A stretch of 64,000 nucleotides of DNA from Acidaminobacter sp964416305 (GTDB lineage: Bacteria; Bacillota; Clostridia; Peptostreptococcales; Acidaminobacteraceae): positions 107,955 to 171,954 of the forward strand of contig CAYQDM010000003.1 of NCBI GenBank assembly GCA_964416305.1, read 5' to 3'. This document shows, in pieces, positions 1 to 8,469 of the stretch (its first letter is position 1; every line of letters starts with the position of its first letter). Under the pieces are notes generated by a model, which did no database searches, was not told where the DNA came from, and saw nothing but the letters and a program-made list of their open reading frames with translations. The translations under genes and the position numbers were made by a program.

Positions 1-789
1 CAAACGCTGAGTTATGGACATGGCTCCGGACAAGAAACGGGATCTGACCTTACTGATGGATCAGTGCCGAAAGTGGCGCCGGGTTCTATGGAAAACCGAC
101 CATCGGCAAATGCACAAAAAGGTCTGGAGAAGAAGGCCTATGGCATTATATCGGTCGCTATGGGCGAAGGCTTCAGCAAAATTTTCAGAGACCTTGGCGT
201 TGATGTGATCGTCGAAGGCGGTCAGACCATGAACCCAAGCACGGAGGATTTCCTCAAAGCGGCGCAGGAATGTCATGCCGAGCACTTGATCATTCTTCCA
301 AACAACAGCAATATCATTCTGGCGGCCAATCAGGCCAAAGAGGTTTCCAGCCTTCCCATGACGGTTATTCCTTCAAAGTCGATTCCTCAGGGCATAGCAA
401 CGCTGATTGAATTCGATTCTGAGAAGGCGCCTGAAGACAATGAATTGGCTATGTCAAAAGCGATTGACAACGTCAAGACCCTTCAAGTGACGTACTCAGT
501 CAGGGATACTCAATATGGCGACATCGAGATCAAAAAGGATGATATCCTGGGTGTGGGTGACGGGAAGATCGTCTCAGTGGGCCAGGATATTGAAGCCGTA
601 GCGCTGGATGCCCTTGAGAAACTTCTGGATGAGGACGCGTCCATAGTGACAGTTTACTATGGGGCCGAGGTCACTGAAGCGGAGGCGGAGGCGCTGGTCG
701 AAAAGATTGGCGCTGAGCACGGGGGCCTGGATCTTGAACTTCATTACGGCGGGCAGCCATTGTATTATTATGTCATTTCAGTGGAGTAA
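1..789 (+). CDS. fakA: Fatty acid kinase catalytic subunit FakA (YloV/DhaL family), 3' part
   Basis: The frame is open from base 1 with no start in view, so this is the C-terminal part (about 262 residues) of a longer gene whose beginning lies upstream. The stretch YGIISVAMGEGFSKIF followed by GVDVIVEGGQTMNPST is typical of the C-terminal half of FakA/YloV proteins, which carry an N-terminal DhaL ATP-binding kinase domain (not in view). FakA phosphorylates fatty acids presented by a FakB/DegV-type binding protein, feeding exogenous fatty acids to PlsX/PlsY. That fits with fapR-plsX-fab some 8 kb downstream. recG follows, as in many Firmicutes. Family assignment is firm; the kinase domain itself cannot be checked here. 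Confidence 0.9.
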   Translation, partial: QTLSYGHGSGQETGSDLTDGSVPKVAPGSMENRPSANAQKGLEKKAYGIISVAMGEGFSKIFRDLGVDVIVEGGQTMNPSTEDFLKAAQECHAEHLIILPNNSNIILAANQAKEVSSLPMTVIPSKSIPQGIATLIEFDSEKAPEDNELAMSKAIDNVKTLQVTYSVRDTQYGDIEIKKDDILGVGDGKIVSVGQDIEAVALDALEKLLDEDASIVTVYYGAEVTEAEAEALVEKIGAEHGGLDLELHYGGQPLYYYVISVE

Positions 790-796
790 TGCCGTC

Positions 797-826
797 AAGA
801 GACCGGTTTAGGCCGGTCTCTTGTAC
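797..826 (+). terminator. Hairpin after fakA, possible weak terminator
   Basis: Perfect 10-bp inverted repeat (AAGAGACCGG, 797-806, with CCGGTCTCTT, 813-822) around a 6-nt loop. The 3' side is only moderately T-rich (TTGTACTT), so termination may be incomplete and recG may be read through. Confidence 0.55.
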
Positions 827-882
827 TTCAGGGCAAGAAATTGGGAAGTTCTCGAGGAATCAGTAAACTCAGGCGAGGTGAC

Positions 883-2934
883 TTGGCAGACATGCATACC
901 CATTCGGACTTGACTATGGTGAAAGGGATTGGCATCAAAAAGAAATCCGCCCTTGCCCGCCTTGGGATCAACAGCCTTAAAGACATGCTCTTTCACTACC
1001 CCAGAGGCTATGCGGACAAATCCAACAGACGACGTGTGCACGAGGTTGCTGAAGGGGATCTGGCAACCCTCAGCGGCATCGTTAAATCCATCCAGACCAC
1101 GAGATCAGGCAGTGGCAGGATCATGACGCGCTTTCAGATGCTGGAGGACATGACGCCTTTTGAAATGCTGTTTTTCAACGCGGCTTATCTCGAGAAGCAA
1201 TATTCAATCGGTGAAACGCTGACTGCCTTTGGCCAGGTCCACAAAAGCGGCAGACAGGTAACGCTCATTCATCCGGAGATCTTCAAAGAGAGCGACCAGC
1301 TTGAGCAGCAGCTGGTGATCATGCCCCTGTATCCGCTGACAGAAGGCATTACTCAGCGGGATATGGCCGCGCTTATACGCCAGGCACTGGACACCAGGCT
1401 GCCTGAACTCGAGGAAACGCTGCCGGAATCTGTGCTGAAGCGCCACAGAATGCCGGGGCTGAAAGCATCACTGCGGGAACTTCATTTTCCGACAGACCGG
1501 GCGAGATATAAAGCGGCAAAATACAGATTGGTCTTCGAAGAACTGTGGTCGCTCCAGCTGAATCTCGCCCTTCTGCGTGTAGATGCCAAGCGCGGCAAAG
1601 GTATTGCATTCAGAACAGAGCATGTTTTGGAACACTATCTGCGCGTATTGCCTTTTCGTCTGACGGATGCGCAGCGCAGTGCCATAACGGATATTTATTC
1701 AGACATGTCTAAAGACAAGGTCATGTACCGACTTCTGCAGGGGGATGTAGGCTCCGGCAAAACTGCGGTGGCCTTTGCAGCTATGGCGCTTGCAGCCCAA
1801 AATGACTATCAGAGCGTATTGATGGCCCCGACGGAACTGCTCGCCGCCCAGCACTTTGAAGCCATGAAAAGGCTTTTTCCGGAGTCGGCAGACCGTATGG
1901 CGCTTTTAACTTCTGCGTCGAAGCACAAGAAAAAACTGCGGGAAGGGCTGTCCAGCGGTGCTTATGCCTGGATCATTGGCACCCATGCGCTTCTTGAGGA
2001 AGAAGTCGTCTTTGACCGTCTCGGTCTGGTTATTACGGATGAGCAGCACCGCTTTGGCGTTCGCCAGCGCAACCGCCTTGAGGAAAAGGGTTTAAGCCCG
2101 GATGTCTTGATTATGACTGCGACTCCAATTCCTCGTACTTTATCGCTGGTGCTTTACGGGGATGTGGATGTTTCCTTGCTGCGCGAGCTTCCGGCGGGAA
2201 GAAAGCCAATTGAGACGATCTATGTCCAAAAAAAGCAGTTTCAGAGACTGTGCGTCAAAGTGGATCAACTGATTGAGTCCGGACGCCAGGCGTATATGGT
2301 CTGTCCCCTCGTAGAGGACAGTGAGAATAGCGCTGGCCTTCAGTCTGCCCAGTCCCTTTTCGAAGATTTGCGCACTGGGGCATTCAGGCACCGACGCGTT
2401 GGTCTGGTACACGGTAAAATGAAGTCGTCAGAAAAAAGCCAAGTGATGACTGCTTTTGCCGATGGTCACCTTGACCTCCTCGTCTCAACCACTGTCATTG
2501 AGGTCGGCATCAACGTGCCCAATGCTTCCGTCATGGTCATTATGGACTGCGACAGATTTGGCCTGAGCCAGCTGCACCAGCTCAGAGGACGGGTCGGCAG
2601 GGGCGAGCACGCCTCATATTGCTATCTCGTCGCAGATCGACCTGGAGAAGTGGCCAAACAACGGATCAAAAAGATGGTCGAGACTCAGGATGGCTTTGAA
2701 ATTGCTGACTGGGATCTGAAACTTCGTGGACCGGGGGAATTTTTCGGAACGCGCCAGCACGGACTTCCACCTCTGAAGCTCGCGGATTTATCCCGACATC
2801 TTGACATATTAGCCCTTTGTCAGAAAGAGGTGCTGGACTTGCTGCAAAGAGAGCGCATAAAGCAGCTGGAACAAGATGAAATTGAACTTTTGAGGCGCCG
2901 TCGTCATGAAGTCTTTGAAAGCTTTTCGATTTAG
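883..2934 (+). CDS. recG: ATP-dependent DNA helicase RecG
   Basis: RecG remodels stalled replication forks and Holliday junctions. The protein shows the N-terminal wedge/OB region, then Walker A (GDVGSGKTAVA, about residue 300), the RecG-type DEQHRFGVRQR box, the TATPIPRT motif III and the C-terminal QLRGRVGRGEH and WDLKLRGPGEFFGTRQ signatures. About 683 residues is normal for the family. The reading frame is open back to a TTG at 841, but the shine-Dalgarno-like AGGCGAGGTG at 869-878 favours TTG 883 or ATG 892 as start; I use 883 with some doubt. It lies 50-90 nt after fakA and may be co-transcribed with it. Confidence 0.93.
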   Translation: MADMHTHSDLTMVKGIGIKKKSALARLGINSLKDMLFHYPRGYADKSNRRRVHEVAEGDLATLSGIVKSIQTTRSGSGRIMTRFQMLEDMTPFEMLFFNAAYLEKQYSIGETLTAFGQVHKSGRQVTLIHPEIFKESDQLEQQLVIMPLYPLTEGITQRDMAALIRQALDTRLPELEETLPESVLKRHRMPGLKASLRELHFPTDRARYKAAKYRLVFEELWSLQLNLALLRVDAKRGKGIAFRTEHVLEHYLRVLPFRLTDAQRSAITDIYSDMSKDKVMYRLLQGDVGSGKTAVAFAAMALAAQNDYQSVLMAPTELLAAQHFEAMKRLFPESADRMALLTSASKHKKKLREGLSSGAYAWIIGTHALLEEEVVFDRLGLVITDEQHRFGVRQRNRLEEKGLSPDVLIMTATPIPRTLSLVLYGDVDVSLLRELPAGRKPIETIYVQKKQFQRLCVKVDQLIESGRQAYMVCPLVEDSENSAGLQSAQSLFEDLRTGAFRHRRVGLVHGKMKSSEKSQVMTAFADGHLDLLVSTTVIEVGINVPNASVMVIMDCDRFGLSQLHQLRGRVGRGEHASYCYLVADRPGEVAKQRIKKMVETQDGFEIADWDLKLRGPGEFFGTRQHGLPPLKLADLSRHLDILALCQKEVLDLLQRERIKQLEQDEIELLRRRRHEVFESFSI

Positions 2935-3027
2935 ATTATACTAAGAAGAGAGACTATATTTCAAAAAAATGACATTTGGTATGAAAAGCGCCTTTTTTAT
3001 GATAGAATTCGATAAGAAGGTGGAAAT

Positions 3028-3600
3028 ATGAGGGTTATAGCCGGTTCAAAAAGAGGATTGAAGCTGGAAGCGCTTGAAGGTCTTGAAACCAGACCTACAA
3101 CAGATCGCGTCAAAGAGGCGCTGTTCAACTTGATACAATTTGAAATCCAGGGCTCAAAAGTACTGGACCTCTTTGGAGGATCAGGCGCACTGGGCATAGA
3201 ATCGCTGAGTCGTGGTGCGGAATTTGTCGTTTTCGTTGATCAGAGCCGTGCGAGCGCTCGCGTCATCGCACGCAATTTGGAACGGGCAAAGTTTCAGGAT
3301 GCCGCCAAAATTCTGACACAGGACTGGATGTCCGCTTTGTCTCAGCTTGAAAATTCTGAGTTTGACCTGGTCTTTGTGGATCCGCCTTACAACGCGGCTT
3401 TGGAAACGCTGGTGCTTGAAAAGCTTGACCTATTTAATCTGTTGTCTGAGGATGCCATTGTCGTCATTGAGCACCCAGCTTCCCGAGCGCTGCCGGAGAC
3501 TGTCAGCGGCTACAGTTTTTTAAAGTCAAGGCATTATGGCATCACAGCGCTATCCTTATACAGGAGGCACATGAATGACAAAAGCAATTTACCCGGGTAG
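3028..3600 (+). CDS. rsmD: 16S rRNA (guanine(966)-N(2))-methyltransferase RsmD
   Basis: SAM-dependent methyltransferase that modifies G966 (E. coli numbering) of 16S rRNA in the small subunit. It has the Rossmann SAM motif VLDLFGGSGALGIES near residue 50 and the catalytic DPPY motif in VFVDPPYNAA near residue 115, typical of N6/N2 base methylases. 190 residues is the usual length. GAAGGTGG precedes the ATG at good spacing. The last 26 nt overlap coaD, a pairing common in Firmicutes, which suggests coupled translation. Confidence 0.93.
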   Translation: MRVIAGSKRGLKLEALEGLETRPTTDRVKEALFNLIQFEIQGSKVLDLFGGSGALGIESLSRGAEFVVFVDQSRASARVIARNLERAKFQDAAKILTQDWMSALSQLENSEFDLVFVDPPYNAALETLVLEKLDLFNLLSEDAIVVIEHPASRALPETVSGYSFLKSRHYGITALSLYRRHMNDKSNLPG

Positions 3601-4051
3601 TTTTGATCCCATCACGAACGGACATTTGGATGTCATCGAACGTGCAGCCAAGCTTTTTGATGAGGTCGTCGTAGGCGTACTCAGCAACAGCAGCAAAAGC
3701 CCCATGTTTACCGCTGAGGAACGCGTTTCTCTGATTGAGGAAGCAGTAAAGCCGTTTGGGAATGTCAGGGTTGCGCATTTTCAAGGACTGTTGGTAGATT
3801 ATGTAAAATTAAACCAAATAGATGTGATTATCAAAGGATTGAGAGCGATCTCGGATTTCGAAGCGGAATTTCAAATGGCGGCAATGAACAGACATCTCGG
3901 TGAGGGCACTGAGACCGTCTTTTTAATGACGGATGTCCATTATTCCTATTTGAGCTCCAGTCTGGTAAAGGAAGTCTTTAGGTTTAACGGTGACATTAAG
4001 GGATTGGTCCCTGACCATGTTTTGGAATATATGCTGCATAGATTGAGATAA
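3575..4051 (+). CDS. coaD: Phosphopantetheine adenylyltransferase CoaD
   Basis: Catalyses the fourth step of coenzyme A synthesis, transfer of AMP from ATP to 4'-phosphopantetheine. The nucleotidyltransferase motif is clear at the N-terminus (AIYPGSFDPITNGHLDVIE, with the T/HxGH element as TNGH), and the C-terminal SSSLVKE corresponds to the second ATP-binding motif. 158 residues is standard. An AGGAGG lies just upstream of the ATG, inside the end of rsmD, with a 26-nt overlap. Confidence 0.96.
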   Translation: MTKAIYPGSFDPITNGHLDVIERAAKLFDEVVVGVLSNSSKSPMFTAEERVSLIEEAVKPFGNVRVAHFQGLLVDYVKLNQIDVIIKGLRAISDFEAEFQMAAMNRHLGEGTETVFLMTDVHYSYLSSSLVKEVFRFNGDIKGLVPDHVLEYMLHRLR

Positions 4052-4065
4052 GGAGGAGTACACCC

Positions 4066-4599
4066 ATGTCGTCCAATCATCTTGAATTAAAAGTTTTGGA
4101 TCTTCTTGAGGAATTTGAAAACAAAATTGAAAACGCCACCTCTGTACCTCTGACGGGAAAAATAATGGCAGACCGGGAAGAATTGCTCGAAATTCTGAGG
4201 GAAATCCATATATTGCTTCCGGAGGAGTATCAGCACGTAAAGTGGATTAAATCTCAAAAAAATCAAATTCTCGAGGAAGCCCAGAGAAGCGCAGATGCAT
4301 TGCTCGCTAATGCGCAGCGTGAAGAGCGAAGAGCCATCGACAGCATTCGCGAAGAGGAAGAGCGGCTGCTGGATGAGGCGGAGCTGAAGCGCAAGCTGAT
4401 GATCGACGAGCATGAGATTGTACGCCAGGCCAGGGAAAAAGCGGATAAAATCGTTCAGGAAGCGACACAGTTTTCAGCGAACATGAAAGAGGATGCCTTT
4501 GAGTATGTTCACGACATGATGAGCAGGGCTACCAGCGAAGTCAATGATGTCCTGGATACACTGCGAAAAAATTTAAGAGAACTCGAAGAGTATAAATAG
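4066..4599 (+). CDS. Conserved coiled-coil protein of unknown function (ATP synthase subunit B/H-like)
   Basis: 177 residues, mostly charged heptad-like sequence. From about residue 60 to 150 it is a long predicted helix rich in E, R, A and K (for example EEAQRSADALLANAQREERR), resembling peripheral-stalk subunits of rotary ATPases in composition only. There is no membrane segment or catalytic motif. An AGGAGG precedes the ATG 14 nt after coaD, so it belongs to the rsmD-coaD operon. Similar proteins in this position occur in clostridia and are often labelled ATPase by composition; I do not assign a function. It is followed by a strong terminator. Confidence 0.8.
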   Translation: MSSNHLELKVLDLLEEFENKIENATSVPLTGKIMADREELLEILREIHILLPEEYQHVKWIKSQKNQILEEAQRSADALLANAQREERRAIDSIREEEERLLDEAELKRKLMIDEHEIVRQAREKADKIVQEATQFSANMKEDAFEYVHDMMSRATSEVNDVLDTLRKNLRELEEYK

Positions 4600-4688
4600 A
4601 CATAGGCTTTGGCAACACCATGGCTTGAAGAATTTTCGTGTGGCGCCAATCGATAACTGCCACAGGTCATGCCATAGATCCAAGATTA

Positions 4689-4756
4689 AAAAAAGGGAAA
4701 ATGACCGAGTGAAAAACGGATTACCGTTTTACGCTTGGTTTCATTTTCCCTTTTTT
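4689..4756. terminator. Long bidirectional intrinsic terminator
   Basis: Located between the convergent coiled-coil gene (+) and tmcAL (-). A 16-bp perfect outer stem (AAAAAAGGGAAAATGA with its complement at 4741-4756) continues inward with further pairs (CCGAGTG...CGG with CCG...CGCTTGG) to a 4-nt loop around 4720-4723. The A-run on one side and T-run on the other give a U-tract on both strands. Confidence 0.9.
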
Positions 4757-4815
4757 GCGCAACGTGTCTTATTGGTGTCTTTGGGGTGTTTAGACTGCCT
4801 TCAGCTGGCTTTAAG

Positions 4816-6030
4816 CTATTTAATATAAACGGGTGGCCGCGTCAAATCCTGGGCTGAGGTATTTCGGCCGCACAGCAGTTCTCTAAGGTCGGTTGCTCTT
4901 ATGTCAAACAGGAGCTGAGGGCCAATGACGGGATCTTTCAGATCATGTGGGCTGATTCGGGTTAAAAGCGGCAGTGACGCTGTTTTTTTAGCCTGATTCA
5001 GCAGCTGTCGACCGCGATCATTGAAGGCCAAAATCCGAAGATAGGCAGGCAGCATTTCCCGGTTTTGACCGATCATAGTCTTGGGGATGTCCAGTAATAT
5101 CTTGGCAAGAACTCTTTCGATACGACTTCTGGTATGCCGTTTGCTCTTTATGGCTGTCACCAGTGTTTCGTAGTCCATAGCGCTTTTGGCCGCAGTGAGA
5201 ATTCTTTCCGGCAGTCCATCCTCCATGTCGTGGATCTGTGACAGAGTGTCCGGCGTGTGGAGAAGAAGTCTGTATCTCAGCAATTCATATCTAGTGCGTG
5301 GATCAGGGTAAAAGCCGGATGCCTTGCTTAAAGCGGTCATTGTCTGAGCCGGCACTGTCTTTTCGACTGTTGAGAGTGGTTCGCCGGATAAAAGCGCGCT
5401 GCGGATCGCAGACGCACTTGAGTAAATTTTTTGGGGATTCGCTTGTTCCAGAGACAAGTCGTGATAGCCATGGCCAGCCCTTTGAAGTGTAAAAGGCTCA
5501 AGTGAAGTGCCAAGGGCCTCAATGGCTTTAAGGTATTCAATCCCGAGAATATCATTGGGCGTCGCGGCTGCCTTTTGACCTGAGTCAGTCAGCAATTTAG
5601 CCTTAAGGGCAGGATAACTGAGTTCAGGATGTGATTTTCTGGCAGTTTTCCAGCGCGCATCGAGATGAGACAGGTCTTTAGCCGAGTTTCTAAGCGCCTC
5701 AAGTGAACCGCTCTCGCTGCCGAAGCTCAGAACATCTACCAAACCCAGCTGACTTAAGAGATAAACACCGGCGGCAGCGAAGTACTCTGCGCTTGAGACG
5801 GCAAACAGAGCCGGCAGCTCGATAATCAAGTCTGCGCCGCCCTGAACAGCGGTGGAAGCTCTGGACCATTTATCAAGAAGCGCCGGCTCGCCGCGCTGAA
5901 CGAAAGAACCGCTCATGACCGCGACGACTGTCTGCGCATTCAGGAGCCGCTTAGTCTCTGTGATATGATAGTGGTGTCCGAGGTGAAACGGATTATATTC
6001 GGTGATCATGCCTGCTGCTATGGGTGCCAT
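4816..6030 (-). CDS. tmcAL: tRNA(Met) cytidine acetate ligase TmcAL (YlbM family)
   Basis: Nucleotidyltransferase-like enzyme that uses ATP and acetate to make N4-acetylcytidine at the wobble position of elongator tRNA-Met. The N-terminus GMITEYNPFHLGHHYHI carries the HxGH-type motif (HLGH), followed by VMSGSFVQRGEPALLDKW and GADLIIELP, the hallmark motifs of this family. 404 residues matches. GGGAGG precedes the ATG on the minus strand. It is the only minus-strand gene here, divergent from ackA, so the short 148-nt region between them must hold both promoters. Confidence 0.93.
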   Translation of the reverse strand: MAPIAAGMITEYNPFHLGHHYHITETKRLLNAQTVVAVMSGSFVQRGEPALLDKWSRASTAVQGGADLIIELPALFAVSSAEYFAAAGVYLLSQLGLVDVLSFGSESGSLEALRNSAKDLSHLDARWKTARKSHPELSYPALKAKLLTDSGQKAAATPNDILGIEYLKAIEALGTSLEPFTLQRAGHGYHDLSLEQANPQKIYSSASAIRSALLSGEPLSTVEKTVPAQTMTALSKASGFYPDPRTRYELLRYRLLLHTPDTLSQIHDMEDGLPERILTAAKSAMDYETLVTAIKSKRHTRSRIERVLAKILLDIPKTMIGQNREMLPAYLRILAFNDRGRQLLNQAKKTASLPLLTRISPHDLKDPVIGPQLLFDIRATDLRELLCGRNTSAQDLTRPPVYIK

Positions 6031-6106
6031 GTGAACCTCCCTCGACGAAAATGTATCTTACATTGTGAAAATATTAATGCATTATGTATACAATTTGTGT
6101 TTCTGG

Positions 6107-6135
6107 CTTGTAATATTTCTAATTTAATTTATAAT
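6107..6135 (+). promoter_or_regulatory. Candidate promoter of ackA
   Basis: TTGTAA (6108-6113) and a perfect TATAAT (6130-6135) spaced 16 nt apart, 44 nt before the ackA start, in an AT-rich divergent intergenic region. Confidence 0.65.
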
Positions 6136-6178
6136 AATAACGAGTGAAGTTCAATCGATTTTAATTGGGAGGTCTATC

Positions 6179-7378
6179 ATGAACGTATTGGTTATTAACT
6201 GTGGTTCATCTTCATTGAAGTATCAGCTGATGAATATGCAGGATGAAACTCTTCTTGCTAAAGGTCTTGTTGAGAGAATTGGCATTGAAGGATCTGTTCT
6301 GAAGCACGAAAAAGAGGGCAGAGACAAAGAAGTTATTATGGTACCTATGAAGAATCACAAAGATGCGCTTAATGAAGTTCTTAAGGCACTTGTGGATGAA
6401 AACTATGGCGCGGTAAAGTCTTTGGACGAAATTGACGCCGTCGGACACCGTGTCGTTCACGCAGGTGAAAAGTACAGCGGCTCAGTTCTGATTACTGAAG
6501 ACGTCATGGCAGCACTCGAAGAGTGTATCGATCTCGCGCCACTGCATAACCCGCCAAACATCATGGGTATTGAAGCAATTCAGGAGCTGATCCCAACGGT
6601 TCCAAACGTTGGCGTTTTCGATACGGCATTCCATCAGACTATGCCGCCTGAGGCTTATATTTATCCAATCCCTTATGAATATTATGAAAAGTATAAAGTT
6701 CGCCGCTACGGTTTCCACGGCACAAGCCACCGTTATGTTGCAGAAAGAGCAGCGGACATGATGGGCAAGCCAATGACAGAACTGAAACTGATCAGCTGCC
6801 ACCTTGGCAACGGCGCCAGTGTTACAGCCATCAAGCACGGCAAATCAGTCGCGACCAGCATGGGCTTCACACCGCTTGAAGGCCTGATCATGGGAACGCG
6901 CTGCGGTGACATTGACCCGGCGATCATCACTTTCCTCATGGAAAAAGAAAATCTTGACATTGAAGGCATCAACAACGTCCTCAATAAAAAATCAGGCGTC
7001 CTCGGCATTTCCGGCGTCAGCAGCGACTTCAGAGACATTGAGAATGCTGCAAAAGATGGCAATGAGCGCGCAGCACTTGCCCTCGAAACTTTTGATGATC
7101 GCGTCAGACAATATATCGCAGCTTACACGGCTGAAATGGGCGGCGTGGATGCAGTCATCTTCACTGCAGGTCTTGGTGAGAACTCAATCACAAACCGCGC
7201 AGACATCTGCAGAAACCTTGAATTTATGGGCCTTAAAGTCAGTGACGAGCGCAACAACGTTCGCGGTAAAGAGACTTTCATCAATACTGACGATTCCAAA
7301 GTCAAAGTTCTCGTCATTCCTACCAACGAAGAGCTTATGATCGCACGCGACACAGTTGAGATCGTCAAAGGCCTGTAG
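6179..7378 (+). CDS. ackA: Acetate kinase
   Basis: Interconverts acetyl phosphate plus ADP with acetate plus ATP, the substrate-level phosphorylation step of anaerobic fermentation. Family motifs are present: MNVLVINCGSSSLKYQ at the N-terminus, GHRVVHAGE, VFDTAFHQTMP, YGFHGTSHRYV and LGNGASVTAI, and a C-terminal FTAGLGENS. 399 residues is normal. GGGAGG precedes the ATG. It stands alone between its own promoter and a terminator; no phosphotransacetylase gene (pta) is adjacent. Codon use looks like that of a highly expressed gene (many Lys, Glu and Ala codons of major type), consistent with an acetate-producing fermenter. Confidence 0.97.
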   Translation: MNVLVINCGSSSLKYQLMNMQDETLLAKGLVERIGIEGSVLKHEKEGRDKEVIMVPMKNHKDALNEVLKALVDENYGAVKSLDEIDAVGHRVVHAGEKYSGSVLITEDVMAALEECIDLAPLHNPPNIMGIEAIQELIPTVPNVGVFDTAFHQTMPPEAYIYPIPYEYYEKYKVRRYGFHGTSHRYVAERAADMMGKPMTELKLISCHLGNGASVTAIKHGKSVATSMGFTPLEGLIMGTRCGDIDPAIITFLMEKENLDIEGINNVLNKKSGVLGISGVSSDFRDIENAAKDGNERAALALETFDDRVRQYIAAYTAEMGGVDAVIFTAGLGENSITNRADICRNLEFMGLKVSDERNNVRGKETFINTDDSKVKVLVIPTNEELMIARDTVEIVKGL

Positions 7379-7414
7379 GATTCGGATCTATAAATCATAC
7401 ATCGCAAGGTTTTG

Positions 7415-7445
7415 GACGCGAACCTGAAAAGGTTCGCGTCTTCTT
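7415..7445 (+). terminator. Terminator of ackA
   Basis: 10-bp perfect stem (GACGCGAACC with GGTTCGCGTC) with a 6-nt loop, followed by TTCTT. Confidence 0.85.
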
Positions 7446-7555
7446 ATGATTTCAATTTCATTTGAGTTTTTTCCGAAATTTGGTGTACAAAGCACGGCGG
7501 TTAGGTGTATAATAACTAAGCCGTGGGCTTGTTGGAAAGTGGCAAGTAATTATGC

Positions 7556-7584
7556 TTGACAAAAGAACTGGCCGCTTATATAAT
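7556..7584 (+). promoter_or_regulatory. Consensus promoter of the yceD-rpmF unit
   Basis: Perfect -35 TTGACA (7556-7561) and perfect -10 TATAAT (7579-7584) with the ideal 17-nt spacer. This is the best sigma-A match in the window. A second TATAAT at 7508-7513 without a good -35 may mark a weaker start. Confidence 0.88.
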
Positions 7585-7611
7585 TATCATGTTGTAAACT
7601 AGAGGTGTCAT

Positions 7612-8121
7612 ATGGTTCTCAATCTCACAAATGTGATCAGCGGAAAGCTGAGCCAAATGCCTTTTGAAATGACGCTTACTCTGGATCTGTCCGACTTTGA
7701 GATTTATGGTGCGGAAGGTGTTTCGCCCTTTCAAGTCAAAGGTATGGTAGAGCGCAGAGGCGTGGAGCTGGAAATTGATGTCCACTATTCGGGCACATTT
7801 AAATTTTCATGCAACCGCTGTCTGATTCCGGTCGAATTGAAATTTGAACGGGACCTGACAAAGCAGATCATTCGGCAGGGCGGCGAATTCATTGAAGAGG
7901 ATGAGCAGTCTCTTTTCATTGAAGACTACAATGTCGACATTGAACGGCTTGTGGTCGACGAAATCCACCTCTCAATGCCAATTCAAGTCTTGTGCGATCC
8001 TTCGTGCAAGGGCATTTGTCCAAATTGCGGAAAGTCGCTGAATGAGGATGAATGTACATGTTCCGAGGACAGGGTCGACCCTAGACTCGAGAGCCTCAAG
8101 AACTTTTTTAGTCAGAATTAA
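7612..8121 (+). CDS. DUF177/YceD family protein
   Basis: Member of the YceD/DUF177 family, found next to rpmF in most bacteria and linked to 23S rRNA accumulation. It has a CNRC pair near residue 66, and near the C-terminus CDPSCKGICPNCGKSLNEDEC, the Cys-rich signature of the family that probably binds a metal. 169 residues is typical. The ATG follows AGAGGTG, a weak ribosome site. rpmF starts 13 nt downstream. The molecular activity is not settled. Confidence 0.88.
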   Translation: MVLNLTNVISGKLSQMPFEMTLTLDLSDFEIYGAEGVSPFQVKGMVERRGVELEIDVHYSGTFKFSCNRCLIPVELKFERDLTKQIIRQGGEFIEEDEQSLFIEDYNVDIERLVVDEIHLSMPIQVLCDPSCKGICPNCGKSLNEDECTCSEDRVDPRLESLKNFFSQN

Positions 8122-8134
8122 GGAGGTGTGATCA

Positions 8135-8314
8135 ATGGCAGTACCTAAGCGTAAGATTTCCAAAGCAAGACGTGACAAGAGAAGAGCCTCGAACATTAAG
8201 ATGGACGCTCCGAACATCATCGAGTGCCCACAGTGCCATGAGCCTAACGTACCGCATCGTGTCTGTGGCTCTTGTGGTTACTATAAAGGCATAGAAGTGG
8301 TATCCGTTAAGTAA
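8135..8314 (+). CDS. rpmF: 50S ribosomal protein L32
   Basis: A 59-residue protein starting MAVPKRKISKARRDKRRA, the diagnostic L32 N-terminus. It has a CPQC...CGSC zinc ribbon near residues 31-47, so this is the zinc-binding (C+) form of L32. A full AAGGAGGTG ribosome site lies before the ATG. It is the last gene of the yceD-rpmF unit and ends before a terminator. Confidence 0.96.
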   Translation: MAVPKRKISKARRDKRRASNIKMDAPNIIECPQCHEPNVPHRVCGSCGYYKGIEVVSVK

Positions 8315-8352
8315 CACAGTACCATTCAATTGAATACGCAAACAGTATTCAG

Positions 8353-8378
8353 AGCAGGTTGATCTCAGCCTGCTTTTT
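8353..8378 (+). terminator. Terminator after rpmF
   Basis: Stem AGCAGG (8353-8358) with CCTGCT (8369-8374), extendable inward, followed by a T-run. A separate perfect 7-bp inverted repeat (TGAATAC/GTATTCA, 8331-8351) lies just before it. Confidence 0.75.
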
Positions 8379-8417
8379 GCATGCCCAAAAGGTGGTCTGC
8401 CGTAACTTAAATATTTA

Positions 8418-8441
8418 TGTTATAATAGGACCAGGCGCTAA
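8418..8441 (+). promoter_or_regulatory. Extended -10 promoter of fapR-plsX with a candidate FapR box
   Basis: TGTTATAAT (8418-8426) is a perfect extended -10 element; the -35 is poor. The start region 8425-8441 (ATAGGACCAGGCGCTAA) resembles the known FapR operator TTAGTACCTGGTACTAA as I recall it, at about 12 of 17 positions. This would fit the autoregulation of fapR known in Bacillus. The promoter is seen directly; the operator is inference. Confidence 0.5.
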
Positions 8442-8469
8442 AAGCTACAGTAAATGGAGTGATTTCCCT

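Noticed and set aside
4625..4828. Short plus-strand frame over the terminator before tmcAL
   Set aside because: It translates the long A/T-rich terminator hairpin and has no ribosome site.
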